From contig BOKO01000025.1 of the NCBI GenBank assembly GCA_016861025.1, positions 27,232-91,231 on the forward strand: a stretch of DNA of 64,000 nt, in the 5' to 3' direction. The position numbers and the translations under genes are program-made. Origin of the DNA: Chloroflexota bacterium. GTDB lineage: Bacteria > Chloroflexota > Anaerolineae > Caldilineales > Caldilineaceae. Under the pieces are notes generated by a model. That model made no database searches. It was not told the DNA's origin and saw only the letters and a list, made by a program, of their open reading frames with translations. Of this stretch, positions 17,819-29,180 are shown in pieces (within the stretch, counting starts at the first letter, position 1; every line of letters begins with the position of its first letter).

Positions 17819-18895
17819 ATGTCTCACTACAAACGAAGTGGTCGATGGTTGTCCATCTTGTTCGTCGTTGGCATGCTTTGGGCAGCAACTCCAATGCCGG
17901 CACAGGCGCAAACTACGACGCCAGACACCCCCTTATCGCCGATCGAACAAATCGAACAGATGGAAGCGGAGGATGAAGCCAACGGCACGATCGATGGTCG
18001 CAATGCACCCTATGTAGTCGCTGAAGTCACTACGCTGGATCGCCAGCTCTTCCTGCCCTTGCTGGCGGGAGGTGCAGACGGCGTTGTGGTGACAAATAAT
18101 GCAGTGGACATGCAGAGCGCGTGGAATGCAATTTACTGGCCGCCTGATGCGCCACCGCGCCCTTCGCTCACGCCTGAACAGCAGACGGAGCTGGAGGCCA
18201 GCAACGCCGCTGCCGAAGCGTATGTGCGGGGCCTTGTGACCGGGGTTGTTTCGGCGGCGGGAGTGGATGCGGTCAACGTCCTCATCCGCAAGAGCGCGTC
18301 GGTCGGTGACCTCAACACCTGGAAAGAGCCGAATGATCAGGCACATCGGAACTACTGCGGCCCGGCCACGATCCAGGTGACTATCGATGCGCAGATTCCC
18401 AAATCGATGGTGCCGAATATCGAAGCGGTCAAAGATCGCATCAATCTTCTCACGCCAGGTGGATTTCGTCCAGACTCTGGCACCACAGACGTCGCCATGT
18501 GCAGGTATCTGTGGGATCACTACGTGAACGTGATTCAATTGGGAGAGCGTTACCTTGCACAGCCGCTGACCGGCGCATCGCAGCAGACCTTGTGGAATCA
18601 ACTGGTGCGCCATGTGGACAAGAACTACACGGTGCCTACTGGCGCAATGTCAGGTAGCCTCAAGGATTGGGGGATCAATTCCCGGCATATTGTGGCTCTC
18701 ATCGGCTATGATGCCAGCCTTGAAAACGGCATCTATCCTGTTGCGATGCATCAAATACGATATACAGAGACTGCGGGGAGTGTGGCCGGGTACAATGGTT
18801 CCGAGTTCAAGATCTGGTATTCTGGGGCGGGTGTTTGGTATGCAATCAATCAACCCTATGTTCATACGCAGTGCGTTCTGAAGGAAGGAGTCTGA
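17819..18895 (+). CDS. secreted C39-like (papain-fold) protein
   Basis: 358 aa. Signal peptide LSILFVVGMLWAATPMPAQAQ, then a linker including RQLFLPLLAGG. The C-terminal half has NYCGPATIQ (candidate nucleophile Cys180 in the C39-type CGPA context) and SRHIVALIGYD (candidate catalytic His290), followed by FKIWYSGAGVW where C39 proteins usually carry the Asp-containing strand. This pattern fits a C39-like peptidase; substrate unknown. ATG at 17819 has AAAGGAG upstream. First gene after cassette 7, with a ~100-nt leader. Confidence 0.75.
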   Translation: MSHYKRSGRWLSILFVVGMLWAATPMPAQAQTTTPDTPLSPIEQIEQMEAEDEANGTIDGRNAPYVVAEVTTLDRQLFLPLLAGGADGVVVTNNAVDMQSAWNAIYWPPDAPPRPSLTPEQQTELEASNAAAEAYVRGLVTGVVSAAGVDAVNVLIRKSASVGDLNTWKEPNDQAHRNYCGPATIQVTIDAQIPKSMVPNIEAVKDRINLLTPGGFRPDSGTTDVAMCRYLWDHYVNVIQLGERYLAQPLTGASQQTLWNQLVRHVDKNYTVPTGAMSGSLKDWGINSRHIVALIGYDASLENGIYPVAMHQIRYTETAGSVAGYNGSEFKIWYSGAGVWYAINQPYVHTQCVLKEGV

Positions 18896-19023
18896 CCCCA
18901 AAAGCGCAGCAAAGAGTTACACCGTCTCAGCCACCGCAAGGACAGTCCGATCCGCCTCTAGCGGTAGCTATCTTCAATGCGGTTTCAACTTCACACTATC
19001 GAAAATTGACAAAGGCGCTTGCA

Positions 19024-20262
19024 ATGCAAAATCCTTGTTGTCGACTGCTCTTGTTGGGTTTTCTGTTGACCCTGACCGCCTGTCAGCCGGCCCTTTTGCC
19101 CACCTCAACGCCCACCCAAATACCTCTTGCTCACCCGGCACAACAAGGTGTTCAACTGGCGTTAACGCCAACTGCACCACAAACGCCTGTTGGTACGCCT
19201 GCCCAGGTCATTACATCTATGGTGATTACCGGCCAACTGGAGCTTGAGGGGCCGAATAATTATGTTTCTTGGGTGATAACCGATGATATGTATATCTATT
19301 GGTCACAAGTAGATGATAGCGATATCTACCGATATCCACTTGCCGGCGGCGCCATCGAAATCGTGACATCCTCGCGCTATGATCCCGGCACATTGTCGGT
19401 GTCGCCGTTGGTTATCAGCGGTGATTGGTTACTGTTTATGGACACGCAGCGTCAACTTGTTTACACCCCCTACTTTTTTCGCGCACATAATTTACAAAAT
19501 GGAGTCGAAGTTGAGTTGATGGCGGATCAACGCAATGATGCTTTGCCTCCAGGCTATGCCGCTTCGGGTGATTGGGTAGTTTGGACTACGCTGGTTGCAA
19601 GCCAGGAAGCAGGTTGCAGGGCCGACAGCGTCCTGGTTATCCAAAACATTGTAAGCGCCGAGAACCGCGAACTGGACCGTGTTTGTATCGATGACAACTA
19701 TATGTGGAATGTTACGGGTGTGATCGGTATGACAAAACAATATGTAGTCGCTGATCAACGCTTGCCAGATGCTACAGGGGCAGGGCGGCGTATTTACCTC
19801 TTTGATCTTGACACTGGGTCCCGTACACTTCTAACAAATGATCGTTATGGAAGGATGCCAGCCATCAACGGTGACTGGGTAGCCTGGCTTGACATGCGTG
19901 ATGCGAGTGATATGGAAGGCAACACGATCGTGTTCAATCTGAAGACTGGAGAACACAAAGAGATTACCCCTCCTATCTTTTCCGATGAACCCTTCATCGT
20001 TGGCAATCGTTGGCTATATTGGGATGGGCTTGGGGGTAATCTGTTAGCGGTGTATGATCTGATAACCGAGAAAACTTATACAGTGAAAACAACATCACGA
20101 TCAGATGAAGAGTCTGTCACCGGTAAATGGTATCTTACAGAACATACGATTGTCTGGAGCGAGATTGTTTTCGACCCGGTTTCTCCAGAGAAACGCGATG
20201 TATATCTGCACTGGCTGACCGGGCCGGATTTAGAAACTATCCTGTCGCAGGCATCATCATAG
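19024..20262 (+). CDS. lipoprotein, probable beta-propeller, copy 1
   Basis: 412 aa. Lipoprotein signal LLLLGFLLTLTAC with the lipobox cysteine, a Pro/Thr-rich linker (STPTQIPLAHP), then repeated blade-like motifs: YVSWVITDDMYIYWSQ, VISGDWLLFMD, AASGDWVVWTT, AINGDWVAWLD, IVGNRWLYWDG. The periodic GDW-V-W and WLYW strands resemble TolB-like propellers. ATG at 19024 is chosen because it starts the signal peptide; AAAGGCG is upstream. It is 128 nt after the C39-like gene and may share its transcript. Paralogue at 20760. Confidence 0.7.
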   Translation: MQNPCCRLLLLGFLLTLTACQPALLPTSTPTQIPLAHPAQQGVQLALTPTAPQTPVGTPAQVITSMVITGQLELEGPNNYVSWVITDDMYIYWSQVDDSDIYRYPLAGGAIEIVTSSRYDPGTLSVSPLVISGDWLLFMDTQRQLVYTPYFFRAHNLQNGVEVELMADQRNDALPPGYAASGDWVVWTTLVASQEAGCRADSVLVIQNIVSAENRELDRVCIDDNYMWNVTGVIGMTKQYVVADQRLPDATGAGRRIYLFDLDTGSRTLLTNDRYGRMPAINGDWVAWLDMRDASDMEGNTIVFNLKTGEHKEITPPIFSDEPFIVGNRWLYWDGLGGNLLAVYDLITEKTYTVKTTSRSDEESVTGKWYLTEHTIVWSEIVFDPVSPEKRDVYLHWLTGPDLETILSQASS

Positions 20263-20759
20263 TTCGTTCTTTTCTAGACCATTAGACCAAACGACAATCG
20301 TCAATGCACAATCGATAAAATTGGACGTTGGTCTTGTCGATGCCTTTCTGTCTATTGGGCAGGATTGAGGCGACAGGGGGTTCTTACTTGATGGCGCATT
20401 TTAGGGACAACAAGGATTTTTCGAGTTTGCTCTGAGAGCATTATTACGAGTACATCTGCCCTCAACAGTCAGGCCCAATTGGTAATGTAAACCTTGCGCT
20501 GGCTGAGGTGGACAATCGATTTGAATCTGCAAACGTGTACGGATACTCTGGGTATTGTGAAACAACGATCATGTACAAGTATGCAAGTCTCTAGGAACAT
20601 CCTATCAGTGCGGCGGAAAGTGTCGAGGCCGGCGGAAAAGTCCACTATTGCCTGGGAATTAGAGGGGGGGCACTGTGCTTATGTCATGGGGCTGTTTTAC
20701 TCGGGAAACGTACGGACATCATCAGGCCAACGCGTTACCATCCACAGAAAGTAAGAGCA
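20263..20759. other. gap between two lipoprotein genes, with family E relic
   Basis: 497 bp without an intact gene. The middle holds a decayed family E copy (separate entry). I see no operator cassette and no convincing promoter for the gene at 20760. Confidence 0.6.
20365..20618 (+). pseudogene. decayed copy of the family E gene
   Basis: Closely similar to 14858-15110 (GGTTCTTACTTGATGGCGC, GAGCATTATTACGAGTACAT, GAATCTGCAAACGTGTACGG) but lacking the signal peptide. It carries in-frame stops (TTTTAGGGAC in place of TTTTTGGGAC, CTCTGAGAG in place of CTCTGGGAG, TCTCTAGGA). No product is expected. Confidence 0.85.
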
Positions 20760-22202
20760 ATGGGAATCCATTTTCCGGTAAACCACAAGCTGTATCGACT
20801 ACTATTTGTTATATTTGTTATGATCGCTTATGGAATGGTGCTTATTGGCGCAATAGCAGGGTGCGGAGCACCTCATGTTTCGCAAATGCCCATACAATCC
20901 CCTTCGCCTCGCGCCTTACTCCAACAGCAAACAGATTTGGACACAAATCGTACTTTCGCATCACCAACATTTGAGTCGCCTCTCGAGATGACGGGAGCAC
21001 CACAGATCGAAACACAAGAATTGTTCATCCACAATACCGTTTCGTCTGCAACGAGTCTGGCATTTGACGATCGTTACCTTTATTTCAATTCGAATGCGGG
21101 TCTTCTTTGTCGCACCCCCCTTGCAGGGGGTGATACCGAGATTGTTATGACCAACGAATATTGGCAGATCGATCTGACGCCCTTCTTTTCGCCCTGCACA
21201 ACCACCTTAAACGCTGACCCATTCAGCCCTGCGATTTTTCGGCTAAAACAAAGTGAAGAATGGCTACTCTTTGTGAGTAGAGCGATGCCGTCACTGTATT
21301 CACCACATACAGTTTATGCCTACCATATGCCAACAGGCATGTTGAAAGCGATTTTGCGCGATCAGGACGATAGCAGCCTGGACGCCTATGCAGTGGTGGG
21401 TGATTGGGCAGTCCTCGTCATTCTTGATTTTCTCGAAGGCGATCCAAACTGTCAGGGCAACTCGATTGTGACGATGATCAACCTGGCGACCGACGAACGC
21501 CAGGAACTCTACCGAGGCTGCATTCGTGATGCGTTCTATTATGATCCCTTTGCGGGCGTGGCGCTCACCGAAGCGTGGATTGCACTGGTGCGGCGCTACT
21601 CCGATGCGCTGGGCGGCGGCAGTGAAATTGTACTCTGGAACCGGCAGACCAACGCACAGCAGGTAATCTCCAGCGACGACTACAGCCGCTTCCCCGCCAT
21701 GAGCGGCGATTGGGTCGCCTGGCTGGTGGCGCCGGAAAATCACGAGATCGGCCCTGATTCGCCGGAGTACACGGTGCTGCACCAAATCTCCACTGGCTGG
21801 CAGCAGCAGCTCTATCCTGCTTACGGTACGGATGAGCCACATCTCACCGATGGGCGCTGGCTTTACTGGCGTAAACTGGCTAATCCGGAGCCGTGGCAGA
21901 GCGTTTACGATCTCTCCACTGGCAGGCTCTATACGTTCACCACCGACAGCCCAACGTTCAGTCTCTACAGTTGGGAGATTCGCGGCAATACGATTGCCTG
22001 GAGTCTGCATGAAATGAAAAGCGAAGATGGCATTCCTGATGGCTACCTGCGCTGGCGCAAGGGCGCCGACCCCACCGTGTTGATGACGGTGAACCCGCCG
22101 CCACCGCCGACCTGGTGGCAGTTGAAATCTGGCGAGCCAGGGTATCGTGCGTATGGGCTCGAAAACCTGGAGATACCGTCCCCTTCCCCGCCAGAGCCAT
22201 AA
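20760..22202 (+). CDS. lipoprotein, probable beta-propeller, copy 2
   Basis: 480 aa, paralogue of the 19024 gene. Signal with IGAIAGC lipobox, a Pro/Ser/Thr linker, then propeller-like repeats: FDDRYLYFNSNAG, EEWLLFVSRAM, VVGDWAVLVILD, AMSGDWVAWLVAP, LTDGRWLYWRKL, IRGNTIAWSLHE. The C-terminus has proline runs (NPPPPPTWW, PSPSPPEP). The second half is more GC-rich than the first. ATG at 20760 has only a weak AAAGTAAGAG upstream. Probably outside the membrane, bound to it by lipid. Confidence 0.7.
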   Translation: MGIHFPVNHKLYRLLFVIFVMIAYGMVLIGAIAGCGAPHVSQMPIQSPSPRALLQQQTDLDTNRTFASPTFESPLEMTGAPQIETQELFIHNTVSSATSLAFDDRYLYFNSNAGLLCRTPLAGGDTEIVMTNEYWQIDLTPFFSPCTTTLNADPFSPAIFRLKQSEEWLLFVSRAMPSLYSPHTVYAYHMPTGMLKAILRDQDDSSLDAYAVVGDWAVLVILDFLEGDPNCQGNSIVTMINLATDERQELYRGCIRDAFYYDPFAGVALTEAWIALVRRYSDALGGGSEIVLWNRQTNAQQVISSDDYSRFPAMSGDWVAWLVAPENHEIGPDSPEYTVLHQISTGWQQQLYPAYGTDEPHLTDGRWLYWRKLANPEPWQSVYDLSTGRLYTFTTDSPTFSLYSWEIRGNTIAWSLHEMKSEDGIPDGYLRWRKGADPTVLMTVNPPPPPTWWQLKSGEPGYRAYGLENLEIPSPSPPEP

Positions 22203-22238
22203 TCGTGCTGACCGCCGACGGCACAGACAACTATCACC

Positions 22239-22268
22239 CTGCCAGGAAGCCTGACGGCCTCCTGGCAG
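22239..22268. terminator. terminator between convergent genes
   Basis: CTGCCAGGAAGCC (22239-22251) pairs with GGCCTCCTGGCAG (22256-22268), one mismatch and a 4-nt loop, with a pyrimidine-rich tail on the plus strand. It separates the lipoprotein gene from lysX. Confidence 0.65.
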
Positions 22269-22291
22269 CGATTCTTTCCGCCTTCCACCGC

Positions 22292-23227
22292 CTACGCGCT
22301 TGCCCCCGCCGTCAGCGAGACCGGATGCGCCGCCGGGCCGCCGTTTGTCCAGCCGTTCGCCGCCGCCCAGCCTTCCTGTCCGACGCGCAGACAGAAATCC
22401 ACGACCTTCGCCGGGATGTTGACGCCGGTCGGCGCGATGCTGTTGCGAAACTCCATCGTGTAGTTGACTTCGTTGATGAGCAGGCCACGCTCCGGGTCTT
22501 CGAAGACATCGATCGCCACGACGCCGCCGCCGACGGCGTTGGCCGCCCGCACGCAGATGTCGTTGAGTTCGGGCGTCACCGGGCAGTTGCTGGCTTTGCC
22601 ACCGCGCGCTGTGTTGGTGATCCAGTGTTCGGAGGCGCGGTAGATCGCCGCAATCGTCTCGCCGCCGACGACGAAGGCGCGGATGTCGCGCAGCGGCTTG
22701 TTGACGTACTCCTGGATGTAGAAGATCGAGTGATGATAAGAGCCGAGCACTTCCTTGTGCTCCAGGATCGCCTCGGCGGCCTCGCGGTCGTTGATCTTGC
22801 TGAGCAGACGCCCCCAGGAGCCCACCGCCGGCTTGAGCACGACCGGATAGCCGAGCATCTCGATGGCTTCGAGCGCGCTCTCCTGCGTGTAGGCGACCAG
22901 GCAGCGCGGCTGCGGCACGCCGGCCGCGGTCAGCGCGCTGGTGGTCTGCAGCTTGTTGCCGCAGTTGTCCGCCACCAGCGCAGTGTTGACCGTCTTGACG
23001 CCCTGGTCGTTGAGGATGCGCAGGCTGTAGAGCGCGCGCCCGTGGCTGATGCAGCGCTCGACCACGACATCGAAGCCGTTGAAACGCTGTGTACTTGCCG
23101 AGGCGGTGATGTCGAAGATGAGCGTGTTGTCGTCGATCAGCTCCAACTCCACGCCGCGGCGGTCGAACTCCTCAAAGAGCAGCTTCTCCTCGGCGCGCAC
23201 GCGCGAGTAGAGAATCCCCACCTTCAT
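22292..23227 (-). CDS. lysX: LysW ligase LysX (ATP-grasp)
   Basis: 311 aa. It joins 2-aminoadipate through its amino group to the C-terminal glutamate of LysW, with ATP. ATP-grasp features: PVVLKPAVGSWGRLLSKI, FYIQEYVNKPLRDIRAFVVGG, EDPERGLLINEVNYTMEF. ARGGKASNCPVTPELND is in the family substrate region. ATG at 23227 lies one base after the lysW stop, so the two are co-translated. RimK-type relatives ArgX/LysX are hard to tell apart by eye; the surrounding lysine genes favour LysX. Confidence 0.9.
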   Translation of the reverse strand: MKVGILYSRVRAEEKLLFEEFDRRGVELELIDDNTLIFDITASASTQRFNGFDVVVERCISHGRALYSLRILNDQGVKTVNTALVADNCGNKLQTTSALTAAGVPQPRCLVAYTQESALEAIEMLGYPVVLKPAVGSWGRLLSKINDREAAEAILEHKEVLGSYHHSIFYIQEYVNKPLRDIRAFVVGGETIAAIYRASEHWITNTARGGKASNCPVTPELNDICVRAANAVGGGVVAIDVFEDPERGLLINEVNYTMEFRNSIAPTGVNIPAKVVDFCLRVGQEGWAAANGWTNGGPAAHPVSLTAGASA

Positions 23228-23228
23228 C

Positions 23229-23414
23229 CTACTCACCCCAATCTTCCTCTTCTTCGGGCGCTGGCGCCAGCTCGATTGGGTCGATGTTGACGACCTCCAG
23301 ATCAACGCCGCACTCCGGGCATTGAACGATCTCGTTTTGCATAACGTTGTTCACTTCGATTTCGGCAAAGCATTCAGGACATTCCGCCGTGCCGGATGCA
23401 GTTTTGAGTGCCAT
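23229..23414 (-). CDS. lysW: amino-group carrier protein LysW
   Basis: 61 aa, acidic. Zinc-ribbon cysteine pairs CPECFAEIEV and CPECGVDLEV, and the C-terminal EDWGE tail whose last glutamate carries the biosynthetic intermediate. AAAGGAG lies upstream of ATG 23414. It protects the aminoadipate amino group through the later LysZ/LysY/LysJ/LysK steps, none of which is encoded in this window. Confidence 0.95.
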   Translation of the reverse strand: MALKTASGTAECPECFAEIEVNNVMQNEIVQCPECGVDLEVVNIDPIELAPAPEEEEDWGE

Positions 23415-23451
23415 GAGTCAAGTATCTCCTTTGTGGTTGTAATGTGTTGTA

Positions 23452-23586
23452 AGAGACTAGAGATTAGAGATTGGGAGATTGGGTGATTGGAGCGATTGGG
23501 TTATTGGCGGATTCTCGCAAAGCGGAAGAGGAATCTCCAATCTCCAATCTCTAATCTCCAATCTCCAATCTCCAATCTCCAATCTC

Positions 23587-23600
<14 letters not shown>
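23452..23600. repeat. heptamer repeat cluster between lysW and the dehydrogenase gene
   Basis: Tandem GGAGATT-type heptamers (23461-23510) face AATCTCC-type heptamers (23532-23600) around a unique loop of ~20 bp, so the RNA could fold into a long hairpin. The right arm reads AATCTCC several times without interruption and overlaps the last codons of the next gene. Confidence 0.9.
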
Positions 23601-24705
<1,105 letters not shown>

Positions 24706-24719
24706 GCTCTATCCTCATT

Positions 24720-24835
24720 CAAGAGAGAGAGTGGAGATTAGAGAGTGGAGATTAGAGATTGGAGATTCGTGCATGCTGCGGTTAGGGTCTCGCAATCGCC
24801 CAATCTCTTAATCTCTAATCTCCAATCTCTTTCCT
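24720..24835. repeat. heptamer repeat cluster between dehydrogenase and exporter genes
   Basis: GAGATTAGAG/GGAGATT units at 24725-24768 face AATCTCTAATCTCC units at 24803-24832 around a unique loop of ~30 bp. Confidence 0.85.
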
Positions 24836-25457
24836 ACACCCACCCAATCCCACGTAAAATCGCCAACACGCCAAACGCCACAATCACCCCGCCAGCAAGC
24901 CAGTTGATCCAGCGCAGCGTCGTCGCGTTGACGAATCTGCGCAGCAACGAGACGCCACCCGACAGCAGCAGCCACCATGCCGCCGAGCCGAGGAAGACGC
25001 CCGCCACCAGCGCCACGGCCGCCAGCCGATTCTCCGCCACGTTCACCAGCCCGACGCTGGCAAACACCGCAGTGAAGATCAGGATCGTCGGCGGGTTGGC
25101 GAGCGTCAAGGCGAAAGTGGAGGCGTAGGCGCTCAACATGCCATGCGTCTCGCGCTGGGCAGCGGTCGTCGCCGGCGTCGCCATTGCCGTGCACACACCC
25201 AGATAACAAAGAAACACGCCACCGACCAGCGCCAGCCATGTCTGCAGATCGAGCAGCAGCCCAGAGAGCAGCGTCAGACCAAACGCAACGATTGACCCAT
25301 ATACAGCATCCGCCGAAGCAGCGCCCAGCCCAGAGGCCACGCCGATCACCTGTCCAAAGTTGAGCGTGCGCTGGATAATCAGCAATCCAATCGGTCCCAC
25401 AGGCGCTGCAATCGCAAAGCCAAAGATCAACCCGCGCAGGAAAAAGGTCATCTCCAT
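24834..25457 (-). CDS. LysE/RhtB-family amino acid exporter
   Basis: 207 aa, about six hydrophobic segments. The N-terminal FFLRGLIFGFAIAAPVGPIGLLIIQRTL is the LysE-family signature, and ANPPTILIFTAVFA is the second conserved block. ATG at 25457 is chosen because upstream codons read as repeat-derived LQSLNLQSLISS. In a lysine gene cluster, export of lysine or another amino acid is a reasonable but unproved role. Confidence 0.85.
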   Translation of the reverse strand: MEMTFFLRGLIFGFAIAAPVGPIGLLIIQRTLNFGQVIGVASGLGAASADAVYGSIVAFGLTLLSGLLLDLQTWLALVGGVFLCYLGVCTAMATPATTAAQRETHGMLSAYASTFALTLANPPTILIFTAVFASVGLVNVAENRLAAVALVAGVFLGSAAWWLLLSGGVSLLRRFVNATTLRWINWLAGGVIVAFGVLAILRGIGWV

Positions 25458-25473
25458 GATGTTGTTCTTTCGT

Positions 25474-25603
25474 AGAGAATTGAAGATTGGGAGACTGGAG
25501 ATTAGAGATTGGAGATTAAGAGATTGGAGATGGTTTGGCGAGAACGCGTGGGTAATCTCCAATCTCTAATCTCTAATCTCCAATCTCTAATCTCCCAATC
25601 TCA
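25474..25603. repeat. heptamer repeat cluster upstream of the exporter gene
   Basis: GAGATTGG-type units at 25490-25532 face a long AATCTCC/AATCTCT run at 25555-25602 around a ~22-bp unique loop. It fills the whole gap between the exporter and NUDIX genes. Confidence 0.9.
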
Positions 25604-26070
25604 CCATTCCCCACTAAACGGCCCGCCGCCCGCCAGATACTCGCTCACCCGTTTGCGGCACGCCGACTGCATGTTCGGCGGCAGGTTGGTCAGGCTAAAC
25701 CAGGCGCAGCCTTCGATCTCCCAGGTCTCTGGCGGTGGGCCGGGCAGGTCAAAATCCTCGCTCACGTAGACGACGACATGGTCGCTGCGCCCGCCGTGAT
25801 TGCTGAGGTAGATGCCGAGCAGGCGCGGCTCTCCGTTCACAGTGGCGCCCACTTCCTCGCGCGCCTCGCGGATGGCTGCTTCCATCAGCGATTCGCCACG
25901 GTTGACGCTGCCGCCTGGGAAATACCACTTGCTGGCATAGGAGTGGTGGATCAGCAGCGCCATGCCGTCGCGCACGAGCAGGATGCGCACGGAGGGCGTC
26001 ACCGGACGCGCCACAGCGAGCCACAGGTCGAAGCTATGCCGCGCCACCCTCAGCAGCAGAGTGCGCAGAT

Positions 26071-26074
<4 letters not shown>
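25601..26074 (-). CDS. NUDIX hydrolase
   Basis: 157 aa. The Nudix box is complete: GGSVNRGESLMEAAIREARE followed by EVGA, with the metal-binding REAREEVG helix. It hydrolyses a nucleoside-diphosphate-linked compound of unknown identity. The GTG start at 26074 overlaps the TGA of the upstream homoaconitase small subunit, indicating coupled translation. Confidence 0.85.
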
Positions 26075-26565
<491 letters not shown>

Positions 26566-26579
26566 AGCTGCTCCTTGTG

Positions 26580-26706
26580 GGATTAAGAGATTAAGAGATT
26601 AAGAGATTGGAGATTGGAGATTGGAGATTGACGCCAGGGTGTGCCAATCCAATCTTGTGATCTCTCACTCGCATAATCAATCCCCCAATCTCCCAATCTC
26701 CAATCT

Positions 26707-26722
<16 letters not shown>
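26580..26722. repeat. heptamer repeat cluster between homoaconitase subunit genes
   Basis: AGAGATTAAGAGATTGGAGATT units at 26582-26629 face CCCAATCTCCAATCTCTACTC units at 26683-26722 around ~50 bp. The right arm encodes the last residues (REIGE) of the large subunit. Confidence 0.85.
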
Positions 26723-28040
<1,318 letters not shown>

Positions 28041-28044
<4 letters not shown>

Positions 28045-28496
28045 AGTTGCTTCTCGTAAAACACGCTCAATGGATCATCCCAATAGTCGGCGAACGGCCC
28101 GATTTTGACGTAACCCATGCGTTCGTACAGGCGGATGGCGTCATATGAATAGACACCGGTTTCCAGCCGCGTCAACGTCACCGCGCGCCTGCGCACTTGA
28201 TCTTCCAGAAACGCCAAAATCTGGCGACCGACGCCGTGACCGCGCACCGCCTCGCGCACGAACATGCGCTTGATCTCGGCGTATCCTTCCGGCTTGAGCA
28301 CCGCCGCGCCGCAGCCCACGATCCCGCCGTCTAACCGCGCCACGCAGAAGATCATGTGCGGCTGCGCCAGTGAATCGACACCCACCAGGTGGTTGCTCTC
28401 CGCTGGATAGAGCGCCTGGGCGACGGCATCGGACTCGCGGATCAGCTCACTCACCTCCGGCAACAGCGGCGACGCCAGTTCAATCGTAACCGCCAT
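28041..28496 (-). CDS. GNAT-family N-acetyltransferase
   Basis: 151 aa. Acetyl-CoA binding motif A is clear: AEIKRMFVREAVRGHGVGRQ (R-x-x-G-x-G), followed by LETGVYSYDAIRLYERMGYV near the C-terminus. ATG at 28496 starts MAVTIELASPLLPEV. It begins two bases after the stop of the preceding NUDIX gene and overlaps the start of the homoaconitase large subunit, so it is inside the lysine operon. Substrate unknown. Confidence 0.85.
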
Positions 28497-28498
28497 AC

Positions 28499-29116
28499 TC
28501 ACAACTCCCCGCGCAGCAACAGATAGGCAACGGCGGCGACGACCACGCGGTCCTTGATCTCGCCGATGCGCACGGCTTCTTTGAGCCAGGCGGGCGAGAC
28601 CCAGTGCAACGATACAAACTCGCTGTGGTCGCGCGCCGTGTCCGCCGTCAGTTCCAGATCGCGCATACAGTAGAGATGGCTGCACGCCACGCCGAAGCCC
28701 GGGTTGTCCCAAACCATGCCGAGATAGGTCACGGTGTCTTCGTTGACGATGGCAGGTGCGTAACCGGTCTCTTCCTGCAGCTCGCGCAGCCCGGCCGCCC
28801 GTAGATCCTCGCCCGGCGCAGCCAGCCCGCCCGGCGCCTGCCAGACAACCTGACCCACGCCGTGCCGGTACTCGCGCTCCAGCAGAATCTCGCCCGCAGC
28901 ATTGAAACCGATCACGCCGACGCCAACGCCCGCCGGCTCGATGCGCGTGTATTCATAGCGCTTGCCGTCAGGCAATTCGACCTCATCCACGACCACGCCG
29001 ATCCAACGGTTGCGAAAGACACGGCTGGAGGCCAGTGTTTTCCAGGCGATAGGCTCCTGATTCGACACGATCTGCACTCCATGTTCTGGGGCGAGTTGCG
29101 AGGGGCGAATCGCCAC
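28499..29116 (-). CDS. NUDIX hydrolase, ADP-ribose pyrophosphatase-like
   Basis: 205 aa. The N-terminal strand region (SSRVFRNRWIGVVVDEVELP) and the Nudix box (GLAAPGEDLRAAGLRELQEE then TGYA) are in the order found in ADP-ribose pyrophosphatases. EREYRHGVGQVVWQAPGG is the conserved block before the box. It is followed at 2 nt by the GNAT gene. Exact substrate is not inferable. Confidence 0.82.
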   Translation of the reverse strand: MAIRPSQLAPEHGVQIVSNQEPIAWKTLASSRVFRNRWIGVVVDEVELPDGKRYEYTRIEPAGVGVGVIGFNAAGEILLEREYRHGVGQVVWQAPGGLAAPGEDLRAAGLRELQEETGYAPAIVNEDTVTYLGMVWDNPGFGVACSHLYCMRDLELTADTARDHSEFVSLHWVSPAWLKEAVRIGEIKDRVVVAAVAYLLLRGEL

Positions 29117-29180
29117 CCAATTCCTTCAATCCTTCAATCACCCAATCGTTTAATCTCTAATCCCACAATCTCCAATCTCA
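29117..29180. repeat. heptamer-type repeat remnant after homocitrate synthase
   Basis: Diverged AATCCTTC, AATCACCC, AATCTCTAATCCC and AATCTCC units, one arm only, reaching the stop codon of the homocitrate synthase gene. Confidence 0.7.

Noticed and set aside
5391..18895. insertion sequence or prophage as the carrier of the island
   Set aside because: No transposase, integrase, terminal repeats or phage genes are seen; homologous recombination between cassettes explains the structure.
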